Positions 42,392-50,150 of a stretch of 63,669 bases of DNA are shown piece by piece (position 1 is the first letter of the stretch; each line of letters starts with the position of its first letter). The stretch covers positions 1 through 63,669 of the forward strand of contig WYEG01000059.1 of NCBI GenBank assembly GCA_009903935.1, in the 5' to 3' direction. The DNA comes from Caldimicrobium sp. GTDB lineage: Bacteria; Desulfobacterota; Thermodesulfobacteria; Thermodesulfobacteriales; Thermodesulfobacteriaceae. The notes beneath the pieces were generated by a model. It worked only from the letters and a program-made list of their open reading frames with translations, was not told the DNA's origin and ran no database searches. Position numbers and translations under genes: made by a program.

Positions 42392-45226
42392 TCAGCAATC
42401 CCTTTTTAAGTAGGGCAGGTTTCGACAACTTCATAAAGAAGCTCTAAAAGTCGATAAGCCTTGCCTGTCGCAATCCCTTTTTAAGTAGGGCAGGTTTCGA
42501 CCCGAGCAGGCACATTATATTGATGGAGTGGGGTATATATGTCGCAATCCCTTTTTAAGTAGGGCAGGTTTCGACCCTATTTGAGCCCCTTTTTTTTGTT
42601 TGGGTTTTTTGTGTCGCAATCCCTTTTTAAGTAGGGCAGGTTTCGACGCTTAGCGGGCAGTACAGACAGTATGGCAATCTGTAACAGTCGCAATCCCTTT
42701 TTAAGTAGGGCAGGTTTCGACACTTCAAGGACTTTATCAGCTGAATTAGGAAAACAATTGATGTCGCAATCCCTTTTTAAGTAGGGCAGGTTTCGACTTT
42801 GAATTTTTGGGGGTAAGTGAAGTAAGAAGGAAGGGGTCGCAATCCCTTTTTAAGTAGGGCAGGTTTCGACAGTAAAACTATTCGAAGAGGAGTTTGGGTT
42901 ATTACCTTCGTCGCAATCCCTTTTTAAGTAGGGCAGGTTTCGACATTTTATTCGTGAGATTATTAAGTGAAGGGGAAGAAGATGTCGCAATCCCTTTTTA
43001 AGTAGGGCAGGTTTCGACACTTCAAAAAACGCTTAAAAATAGTACATCCCGAGGGTGCGTCGCAATCCCTTTTTAAGTAGGGCAGGTTTCGACGCGTTGT
43101 CGTCGTTGCATAAGAATACCTTAAAGGTGTGTCGCAATCCCTTTTTAAGTAGGGCAGGTTTCGACTTGCTTACTTAGGGGCTTGGGAGTATTCCCAAGCC
43201 TTTTTTGTCGCAATCCCTTTTTAAGTAGGGCAGGTTTCGACACGAACACGGTATTAAAGCAAAACAAGAATACAAAGAGTCGCAATCCCTTTTTAAGTAG
43301 GGCAGGTTTCGACAAGTCATGAAAAGAGATTTAAAAGAGCTGTTTAATTTTTTGTCGCAATCCCTTTTTAAGTAGGGCAGGTTTCGACACTACAAAATTG
43401 TGGATATTGAATTAATCGCCCAGATCGGTCGCAATCCCTTTTTAAGTAGGGCAGGTTTCGACATTGGGACAGGGTTGTGGGTTATTGGTGTTGGAATATA
43501 GTCGCAATCCCTTTTTAAGTAGGGCAGGTTTCGACTCCTGAAGATTTGGGAGATGAAAATAGTTGTTTTAGGGGTCGCAATCCCTTTTTAAGTAGGGCAG
43601 GTTTCGACTACAATGTTCAGGCAGTCTTTGTGCAAGGAGAGAAAAAAGTTGTCGCAATCCCTTTTTAAGTAGGGCAGGTTTCGACTGGAAGTGTGTAGCG
43701 CAAGCGCAAATTAACTGTCCATCTGGTCGCAATCCCTTTTTAAGTAGGGCAGGTTTCGACGAGGTCAAAAATGATAGTAGAAAAAATCAAAGAAAAAGTC
43801 GCAATCCCTTTTTAAGTAGGGCAGGTTTCGACAAAATTAAAAGGAGGTAAGGGTTATGGAGCAAAAGGAGTCGCAATCCCTTTTTAAGTAGGGCAGGTTT
43901 CGACCCCGTTTGGGGGGGCTCGAAAGAAAGTTAAGAAAGTTAGTCGCAATCCCTTTTTAAGTAGGGCAGGTTTCGACAAAAATTAGAAAAATTATTTAAA
44001 GAAGAATTTGGATTATTGTCGCAATCCCTTTTTAAGTAGGGCAGGTTTCGACGCCTTATTAGGGGCTTGGTTAAAAGCCAAGCCCCCTTTGTCGCAATCC
44101 CTTTTTAAGTAGGGCAGGTTTCGACAACTTTTTGAAGACGAGTTTGGGTTACCTTCAGAATCCTGTCGCAATCCCTTTTTAAGTAGGGCAGGTTTCGACT
44201 AGTAATAAAGAAGGAGTGGGGCGGTGTTGGGTTTATAAGTCGCAATCCCTTTTTAAGTAGGGCAGGTTTCGACCTTGATATGTTAATCTTTATGTTTGGA
44301 TCTATTAAATCAGTCGCAATCCCTTTTTAAGTAGGGCAGGTTTCGACTTGCTTACTTAGGGGGCTTGGGAGTATTCCCAAGCCTTTTTGTCGCAATCCCT
44401 TTTTAAGTAGGGCAGGTTTCGACGGAAGATATAAAAGACATGAAAGAAGCTTTAAAGGCTTAGTCGCAATCCCTTTTTAAGTAGGGCAGGTTTCGACGAA
44501 TGTTAATCCTAAGACAAAAAAGCTTAAAGAAGAGTCGCAATCCCTTTTTAAGTAGGGCAGGTTTCGACTTAGAGCGTTTGGTAGAGGAGTTAGTTGAAGA
44601 GGTGCGGTCGCAATCCCTTTTTAAGTAGGGCAGGTTTCGACAATTTTACGAGATAGTATTAAAGGAAGCAGATGCGAGTCGCAATCCCTTTTTAAGTAGG
44701 GCAGGTTTCGACTCTTTGTAAGGAGAGGAAGGTTGAGTTATCGAATGGTCGCAATCCCTTTTTAAGTAGGGCAGGTTTCGACTTTTTTAAGAGAGATTAT
44801 TATGATATTCCTGAAGATTTAGGTCGCAATCCCTTTTTAAGTAGGGCAGGTTTCGACGCAATTCTGAGTTGTTTTGTTGATTGGAAAAAGTATTTGGTCG
44901 CAATCCCTTTTTAAGTAGGGCAGGTTTCGACTTATCGAGAAGCGGTGTTTTATAATGAGGAAGAGAAGTGTCGCAATCCCTTTTTAAGTAGGGCAGGTTT
45001 CGACATAATTTACCGTTTGATCTGGGAGATGAAAATAGTTGCTGTCGCAATCCCTTTTTAAGTAGGGCAGGTTTCGACTTTTTATTTGGGCAAAAATTAA
45101 AAAAATTAAATTGAGCGTCGCAATCCCTTTTTAAGTAGGGCAGGTTTCGACAAGATTGATTGTAGAAAAAATGAAGAGAATAAATATTCAAGTCGCAATC
45201 CCTTTTTAAGTAGGGCAGGTTTCGAC
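42392..45226 (-). CRISPR. CRISPR array, 39 repeats of 35 bp, 38 spacers
   Basis: The repeat on the + strand begins GTCGCAATCCCTTTTTAAG and ends GGGCAGGTTTCGAC. It has GTCG/CGAC ends and an inner CCCT/AGGG complementarity able to form the hairpin Cas6 recognises. Repeats 2-39 are identical by eye; the first (42392) has lost its three outer bases, which marks the trailer end. The leader is therefore on the right, and transcription runs on the minus strand, giving crRNAs with the 5' tag ATTGCGAC. Spacers are 35-42 nt. Two are near-identical (43166-43206, 44348-44388) and several encode variants of the same peptides. Type III-A by the adjacent csm genes. Confidence 0.97.
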
Positions 45227-45640
45227 CCTAAAAACTCGTAAGCCTTGTAAATTCTGTGTTGTGCTTTTATTCACAATAGGATTTTTTTAAAATTACCCCT
45301 TCCGAGAGCTTGCTAATTCAGCCCTCCAGAGCAAAGGAAAGTAATTAAAAATGACTTAATTTGAGGGACAAAAATTAGCCATTTTTGCCGATTTCCGCTG
45401 AAATTGAGTTGCAATTTACTGGGGAATTTCTCTACACTCCAAAGCCTTTCTAAATCAGCCTTCCAGGGGACGGCAAAATTGTTTAATTATAGATATATAT
45501 ATCTACACGACCCCTTAACGCGAACGCACTATCCCCGTATTTAAAATTTGACATTTTTTTAAAACCTGCCCTGCCCTACTACCCTATTCAGTTGTCAAAG
45601 AGCAAAAGGGGTTTTACAAATCAAATAACTTATAATAATC
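45227..45640 (-). promoter_or_regulatory. CRISPR leader region
   Basis: About 410 bp of AT-rich non-coding DNA between the newest repeat (45192) and a promoter on the minus strand. It contains two related segments in the same orientation, CTTGCTAATTCAGCCCTCCAG (from about 45311) and CTTTCTAAATCAGCCTTCCAG (from about 45448), each followed by an A-rich stretch. It also holds AAACCTGCCCTGCCCTACTACCCT (45562-45585), which resembles the repeat in the opposite orientation to the array's + strand reading. No gene is visible. Confidence 0.6.
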
Positions 45641-45667
45641 ATTATACACGATTTGCAAAAAAGTCAA
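45641..45667 (-). promoter_or_regulatory. Candidate promoter for the CRISPR array
   Basis: Read on the minus strand: TTGACT (45662-45667), 15 bp, TATAAT (45641-45646), with G immediately before the -10. It points towards the array and lies beside a copy of the dispersed element, whose end begins at about 45678. The 15-bp spacing is short, so activity is inferred. Confidence 0.5.
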
Positions 45668-45677
45668 GGGGGAAGCA

Positions 45678-46080
45678 GGACTGTTCGAAAAAGTCACCAT
45701 ACTTTAGGAAGACCCCTCGCTGACGCTCGGGGAGACAGGTAGAGAGGAGACCCCTCGGCTTACGTCTCGGGGCGACAAAAAAGGGGTGGCTCGGGGCGAC
45801 AAAAAAAAAGGCTCGGGGCGACAAAAAAAGAGCTCAGGGCGACAAAAAGGGGACATTCGGGGCGACAAGTAGAGAGAAGATCCCTCTGCTAACGCCTCGG
45901 GGCGACACACGGAACGCCTCGGGGTGGGGCTAAAAAGGGAGGTGACAATTAGAGTAAATCAAGGGGGACAGGTAGAGAAATTCGAAGGGATGGGTAGAAT
46001 GAGTTTGAGGCGATAAATTGGTGGCGTTCGGGGTGTCAGGTAGAGGCGTTGAAGATGATAAGTAGAGGGCGGTTGGAGGT
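45678..46080. repeat. Decayed, expanded copy of the dispersed palindromic element
   Basis: It begins GGACTGTTCGAAAAAGTCACC (the AAGTCCC-type end). It then carries GACCCCTCGCTGACGCTCGGGG and about ten decaying units of GGCTCGGGGCGACAAAAAA, ending in runs of GACA[GA]GTAGAG. The opposite terminus is not recognisable. It separates the CRISPR leader from the cas2/cas1 genes, and no gene is visible here. Confidence 0.65.
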
Positions 46081-46091
46081 AGGGGAAAATG

Positions 46092-46337
46092 CTAAAACAC
46101 AACCCTCAATCTTTCCCACTCTTTGCCGATCTTCCGAATTTCTCCTAACGGGTTTACCTTAAAAATAGCAATGCGAAAGTTCTGCCCCTCTTCTTCAAGA
46201 AGAGCTTTTAAAATCTTGTCTTTACTCTCTAAACTTTCAAAAACGCTCCATTGGGCATGCAAGCCAAGTTTTTTTAAAGCTTTCCGCACCTTCCGACGAA
46301 CCTTTTCAGTTTCATAATCGTAAAGAATTATCCTCAT
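46092..46337 (-). CDS. cas2: CRISPR-associated endonuclease Cas2 (second copy)
   Basis: An 81-residue ferredoxin-like protein: MRIILYDYETEKVRRKVRKALKKLGLHAQWSVFE has the beta1-alpha1-beta2 pattern and the Asp at position 7 of Cas2 (VYD type). With Cas1 it forms the integration complex. Its C-terminus (KIGKEWERLRVVF) lacks the usual extension. It is last in the minus-strand adaptation operon and the nearest cas gene to the leader. It is clearly different from the other cas2 at 47235-47495. Confidence 0.85.
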   Translation of the reverse strand: MRIILYDYETEKVRRKVRKALKKLGLHAQWSVFESLESKDKILKALLEEEGQNFRIAIFKVNPLGEIRKIGKEWERLRVVF

Positions 46338-46348
46338 TCTTGCTTAAC

Positions 46349-47224
46349 TTAAACCTCAAAGCTTTCTAAATCTGATAGGAAAAGCCTCATAGGCACAAGT
46401 AGTTCTTCCTTAAGGGGATTAAATCTCTCTAAAACTCTTCTAACCGCTTGTTTCTTGAGCAAATATGCTCCATGTTCTCTATGGAAATCACCCTTAGAAA
46501 CCGTCCCATCCTGAAGAAGCTTCGCACAAAATAGCGTAAGCTGAGGTCTAATGATTTCAACGAGGTCTGAGGCAAAGGAGGCATGACTTCCCCTTTTAAC
46601 ATGAAGGAAAGAAATATAAGGGTCAAAACCTTTGAGTAAAATCAAGCTTAAAGCTAAGTTGTAGCCAAGGGTGTAGACAAAGCTAAGCAGGGCGTTTACT
46701 TCATCCTTTGGTGGATAGTAGGTTCTCTCTTCAAACTTAAAGTCAGTTCCAGAGAGTAATCTTTCAAAGCTTTCAAACATAGCCTTTGATATAGATCCTT
46801 CAACACCAAGAATTTGGTTTAGATCGTTTGCTTTTTTAAGAGCTTCTTTAGACTTATTTAGTTCAAGATTAAAAGTTACCTCTACTTCATCACACTTTCT
46901 TTGAACAATAAGCCTTGCTATTTCAAGCTTTTTAAAGTAGTAAAGAGTAAACTGTTTTATACGTTTGCTGGTTGCTTCGCTCTGAGGAGGTGGAAGAATT
47001 AGACCTTTTAGGGTTCCATACTGAGTAAGAAGTAATATAGGAACATTATGCTTCATGCATAAAGAAATTACTTCAGAAGTAAGCTTTGCCTTACCGAAAA
47101 CTAAAATCCCATCAATATTAGGAAGTGGTAATTCTGATTTTATCTTTGGAGTTTCTATACATACCCTGTCTGATTTTCTACTTATTTCAACGAAATGGCT
47201 GTAGACAATAACGGTTTGCTTCAT
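46349..47224 (-). CDS. cas1: CRISPR-associated integrase Cas1
   Basis: A 291-residue integrase. The N-terminal beta domain has LPLPNIDGILVFGKAKLTSEVISLCMKHNVPILLLTQYG, and the C-terminal helical domain holds the metal site: Glu in SISKAMFESFERLL (about 147-160), His in GFDPYISFLHVKRGSHASFASDLVEIIRP (about 203-231) and the Asp/Glu of DLVEIIRP. There is no RT or other fusion. It sits between two cas2 genes, 10-11 bp from each. Confidence 0.95.
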   Translation of the reverse strand: MKQTVIVYSHFVEISRKSDRVCIETPKIKSELPLPNIDGILVFGKAKLTSEVISLCMKHNVPILLLTQYGTLKGLILPPPQSEATSKRIKQFTLYYFKKLEIARLIVQRKCDEVEVTFNLELNKSKEALKKANDLNQILGVEGSISKAMFESFERLLSGTDFKFEERTYYPPKDEVNALLSFVYTLGYNLALSLILLKGFDPYISFLHVKRGSHASFASDLVEIIRPQLTLFCAKLLQDGTVSKGDFHREHGAYLLKKQAVRRVLERFNPLKEELLVPMRLFLSDLESFEV

Positions 47225-47234
47225 GTATTAATCA

Positions 47235-47495
47235 TTATATCACAAAAATTTTCCAAGGTTCAAGCGGATATCCTTTAAAAACTTCGGGTTCAGAGACAGG
47301 ATAGAAGAAAACTCTGTCTGTAGTTTTGTCAACGATTTTAGAAATCTCTTGGTAGAGAAAGTCGATAACCCTTTTTTTAGCGTTTGGAAGATAAAAGGCG
47401 CTGTAAAGTATGCGGTAGCCAAATTTCTGCAGCATACGAGAGACTTTTAAACGTTTCTTAGGGTCAGAAATATCGTAAACTACAAGGTAATCCAT
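47235..47495 (-). CDS. cas2: CRISPR-associated endonuclease Cas2 (first copy)
   Basis: An 86-residue Cas2: MDYLVVYDISDPKKRLKVSRMLQKFGYRILYSAFYLPNAKKRV has the VVYDI strand with the conserved Asp8 and the arginine-rich first helix, followed by DRVFFYPVSEPEVFKG. It overlaps the upstream 229-residue gene by 16 bp and precedes cas1 by 10 bp. It looks canonical; the second copy after cas1 is more divergent. Confidence 0.93.
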   Translation of the reverse strand: MDYLVVYDISDPKKRLKVSRMLQKFGYRILYSAFYLPNAKKRVIDFLYQEISKIVDKTTDRVFFYPVSEPEVFKGYPLEPWKIFVI

Positions 47496-48169
47496 AGCTG
47501 ATTAGGGGTGGCTCCATAGCGGATTAATTTTAAGTATGGAAGTCGAAGTAAGGCTTTTCCGTGTCTACAAAGTAGAAAAGAGATAAAACTTTTAGCTATT
47601 ATTACAGGATTTTTCATCTTTTCTCCCAAGAGTAAGTCGGCAGTGGATTCAAACACTGTGAAAACGAAGGCTGGAGCAAAGAAAAAATCGTCAAGAAAGT
47701 CGTGTCCGTAAGTTTCATCTATAAACTTAGGGAGTTTGGCTGGTAAGCCAAGTTTTGTGAAGAATAAAGCAGTTAGAATAGAACAAGCGATGCTATAGTA
47801 ATGATAGTATCCTTCTATAAGGCTTGATACTTGTTGTGCTAAGACAGGAAAGGGCGGAAACTGGTCTATGCTTTTTCCATAAAGTAAAATCTCTCTGTAT
47901 TTCAGGGCAAAGTAAACAGAAAGATTAAAGTCTTCTTTCCAAATTTTAGGGTTGATTATGTAATGATAGATTAGAAGTTTAACTGGTCGTGAAGGAGGTG
48001 GGAAGTTAGAATAACATCTAAGATAATTTTGAGTAGGATATAGCATTATAATTGGAATACCTTGGGGGAGTATGATGTTTTCAGGAAAATTTCTTAAAGA
48101 AATTATGCAGGATATGCCATCAAAAGAATCTATGGACTGACCATGGTAGATTAAAATCTTTCCCTGCAT
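47480..48169 (-). CDS. Unrecognised protein heading the cas2-cas1-cas2 operon
   Basis: A 229-residue protein of no family known to me. It is not a Cas6, Cas4 or CARF protein by eye (no Gly-rich loop, no Cys cluster). The start MQGKILIYHGQSIDSFDGISCII faintly recalls the first motif of DHH phosphoesterases (H, D, DGIS), as in nrnA in this same window, but the DHH motif itself is not found. The C-terminus is distinctive: CRHGKALLRLPYLKLIRYGATPNQLWITL. Two or three hydrophobic helices lie in the middle. It overlaps cas2 by 16 bp, so it is translated with the adaptation genes and probably helps spacer acquisition or signal clearance. Confidence 0.65.
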   Translation of the reverse strand: MQGKILIYHGQSIDSFDGISCIISLRNFPENIILPQGIPIIMLYPTQNYLRCYSNFPPPSRPVKLLIYHYIINPKIWKEDFNLSVYFALKYREILLYGKSIDQFPPFPVLAQQVSSLIEGYYHYYSIACSILTALFFTKLGLPAKLPKFIDETYGHDFLDDFFFAPAFVFTVFESTADLLLGEKMKNPVIIAKSFISFLLCRHGKALLRLPYLKLIRYGATPNQLWITL

Positions 48170-48471
48170 TTGAGTTTTAAAATTTTCTAAAATGCAGGCT
48201 TAATTTTAAAATATTACCAGCTTTTACTGAAATAGGCAACAATTACCCAAGGCATCCACTCCACGGCATGTTCTTTTGAACGAAGCGAGACAGCTCTTCT
48301 TTGACAAAAAAAAAGGAGCCCCCTCACTGCGTTCGGGATGACAGGTAGAGGATGTTCGGGGTGCTAGGACAAATGCACCAGTTGCCCATTAAAAAGTATA
48401 GCGTAGGGGTAGCCGTCCGGTCTTCCTATACCTTAAATGGACGAGAACCCGCTCGCCCTTATATATTTTGA
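48170..48471. repeat. Intergenic region with a fragment of the dispersed repeat
   Basis: Positions 48274-48368 hold GAACGAAGCGAGACAGCTCTTC, GGAGCCCCCTCACTGCGTTCGGGATGACA and GTAGAGGATGTTCGGGGTG, all pieces of the palindromic family without both termini. At 48393-48432 GTATAG and CTATAC flank 28 bases including GGGGTAGCCGTCCGG. On the minus strand this ends in a T-run and could be a weak terminator for the lipoprotein gene. No gene is seen. Confidence 0.5.
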
Positions 48472-49002
48472 TTATTTTTTTTCAAACACTTTATTTATTT
48501 TAATAGCAATTTTTTCACAAACTTTAGTTAAAGCTTCTCTTGCGATAGGGTCTTTGTCTTTAGCTGAAATAGTTTTTGTTTTTCCGTCCCTGTATACTTC
48601 AACTTTCATCGAAGCATAATAACTTAGTTCACTGGGAATGTATTTGATGGAAATATCAACAGGTTTTACTCTAACAATTTGAGTTGGATTTTTTACATTT
48701 TTTAAATCTTCTTCTCTAATAACCGCATAACCTGGAATAGTTCCTCTTAACTCAGCTAATATGCATTCAGCTGCATTTCCTTTAAAAACGAACGTTTTAG
48801 TAGTAAATAAATTGATAACACTCTTAGTTTTGTACTCAAAATTATAGTCTTCAACTACGACTACTTTGTCTGCATATTGCAAATTTATAATTTGCCCTGG
48901 TTCCCAACCACTTAACTCATAAACGGTATGTTTTGTCTCTGCGCATCCACCAAGAGCCAAGATTAATAAAACTCCAACCAAAAATTTAACCTTTCTTTTC
49001 AT
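48472..49002 (-). CDS. Putative outer-membrane lipoprotein
   Basis: A 176-residue lipoprotein when started at 49002, where GAGGAGG stands 7 bases upstream; a start at 49026 would add eight charged residues before the signal. Signal MKRKVKFLVGVLLILALGGC with the lipobox LGG|C at about 17-20. The mature part has no domain I recognise, but the pattern of strands around LRGTIPGYAVIREEDLKN and KVCEKIAIKINKVFEKK suggests a compact alpha/beta fold. It follows the TraT gene with 144 bp between and belongs to the same accessory pair inside the CRISPR island. Confidence 0.72.
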   Translation of the reverse strand: MKRKVKFLVGVLLILALGGCAETKHTVYELSGWEPGQIINLQYADKVVVVEDYNFEYKTKSVINLFTTKTFVFKGNAAECILAELRGTIPGYAVIREEDLKNVKNPTQIVRVKPVDISIKYIPSELSYYASMKVEVYRDGKTKTISAKDKDPIAREALTKVCEKIAIKINKVFEKK

Positions 49003-49106
49003 TGTTTGTTCCTCCTCTTTTTTCAAATAGCGATCAAATTAGCAATCACCTTTTTTAACAACCTCGTAGTTAATCAAAGACAAACATTCTAAATCGGTTG
49101 TAAACA

Positions 49107-49140
49107 AAAATTAAAGGCTGGCTTTCGCCAGCCTATTTAA
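49107..49140 (-). terminator. Terminator downstream of the TraT gene
   Basis: On the minus strand: AGGCTGGC, loop GAAA, GCCAGCCT, then TTAATTTTTG. It lies 6-10 bp past the TraT stop and separates that gene from the lipoprotein gene, so the two can be transcribed separately. Confidence 0.78.
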
Positions 49141-49146
49141 TCATAA

Positions 49147-49902
49147 CTAAAAGATGTTAACTATCTGCGTGGAAAGCCGATCAATGATTACCTTTGCTGC
49201 CTCTTCTTTGTTGAGGTTTGTTCTCTGAGCTGTAGCAGCAATCTTTGTTCTATAAACTTGCCAGTTTGTGCTTACTTCTTGCTTTGTTTGAAGAGTTGTT
49301 GTTGTGCCAAGAGTAGCATTGGTAACAATTTGCCCTACAACAGGTTTATCTGTCCTCTCCCTGATTTCAACATCTATCACCCCAGCATAGGTTTCTACCT
49401 TGATCATTTTCCCGAGGATTGCTCCACCTACCTCACCTGCCATAGCACCAAGTATTGCAAGAGCTACTGCCCTACTATCACTACCTCTGCCAATATAAGC
49501 TCCAGCTCCAGCTCCGATTAAACCACCACCTGCTCCAAATTCACGAGCCCCAGTTTGTCTGTAATAATCCATGTAAAGGATGTTTGTCTGGATGATGAAG
49601 CTTGCCTCCTCCGGGTCGTTCACAATGATGTAACCCCTTTTGATAAATTTTTCGGCAAGGGCGTTTTTAAGAACCGTTGGGTCGATCTCCTGCAAATCCG
49701 AGGTGTTGGCTACGCTAAGAAAGACCTTTTTGTGCTTGGCTTTAAGGATGGGGTCAAGAAAGATGGTGTCCGTCATTTTCACCTTAACTTGAAGGTCGGC
49801 ATGCTCAATTGCGGTTGGGATGGTTGCACACCCCGAAAGGTTTAAGATAAAAGAAACCATTACCAGAAAAGCTAAAAGTTTAGACATCCTACCCCTCTTC
49901 AT
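49147..49902 (-). CDS. traT: TraT family outer-membrane lipoprotein
   Basis: A 251-residue lipoprotein of the TraT/complement-resistance family, known from conjugative plasmids as a surface-exclusion protein but also found in chromosomes. Lipobox LNLSG|CAT at about 21-27. Family marks: LDPILKAKHKKVFLSVANTSDLQE, the glycine-rich membrane segment GAGGGLIGAGAGAYIGRG ... AILGAMAGEVGGAILGKMIKVETYAGVIDVEIRER, and YRTKIAATAQRTNLNKEEAAKVI. AAAGGAGGTG precedes the ATG. Its location inside a CRISPR island suggests arrival with mobile DNA; no other transfer genes are here. Confidence 0.85.
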   Translation of the reverse strand: MKRGRMSKLLAFLVMVSFILNLSGCATIPTAIEHADLQVKVKMTDTIFLDPILKAKHKKVFLSVANTSDLQEIDPTVLKNALAEKFIKRGYIIVNDPEEASFIIQTNILYMDYYRQTGAREFGAGGGLIGAGAGAYIGRGSDSRAVALAILGAMAGEVGGAILGKMIKVETYAGVIDVEIRERTDKPVVGQIVTNATLGTTTTLQTKQEVSTNWQVYRTKIAATAQRTNLNKEEAAKVIIDRLSTQIVNIF

Positions 49903-49995
49903 CGCTACACCTCCTTTGACCGGATTTTTTTTCCTAATTATTAATAAAATGGGGTTTAAATGAGAATTCTGACATTAATTGGCAACTAAACTTTT

Positions 49996-50147
49996 GGCGG
50001 TTCAAAAAAAGCCCCACTACTCCGTCGTGCCGAGCGATAGCGAGGCATCACTCACTTCGTGAGGGACGGCGTCCTTAGGGAGCCCCCTCGACTGACGCTC
50101 GGGGCGACAACAAGATGTTAATTTAAAAAACATTTTTTTGAACAGCC
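49996..50147. repeat. Short complete copy of the dispersed palindromic element (152 bp)
   Basis: The left end is GGCGGTTCAAAAAAAGCCCC and the right end, read backwards, GGCTGTTCAAAAAAATG. The core has GCCGAGCGATAGCGAGGC, CTTCGTGAGGGACGGCGTCC and CTCGACTGACGCTCGGGGCGACAA. It is the smallest full copy and shows the minimal element. It begins only 4 bp after the csx1 stop and may act as that operon's terminator. Confidence 0.8.
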
Positions 50148-50150
50148 TCA

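Noticed and set aside
43568-45191. Frames across the CRISPR array (repeated Ser-Lys-Pro-Ala-Leu-Leu-Lys-Lys-Gly-Leu)
   Set aside because: They are translations of the CRISPR repeat with spacers between; not genes.
45562-45585. Repeat-like sequence in the leader as a tracrRNA anti-repeat
   Set aside because: Type III systems use Cas6, not tracrRNA, and no Cas9 or Cas12 is present. Kept only as a finding about the leader.
47480-48169. The gene before cas2 as Cas6 or Cas4
   Set aside because: Cas6 is clearly at 51557-52477. This protein has neither the glycine-rich RAMP loop nor the Cys cluster and RecB motif of Cas4.
48393-48432. Riboswitch-like stem before the lipoprotein gene
   Set aside because: It lies downstream of that minus-strand gene, so it can only be a terminator; the stem is just six base pairs.
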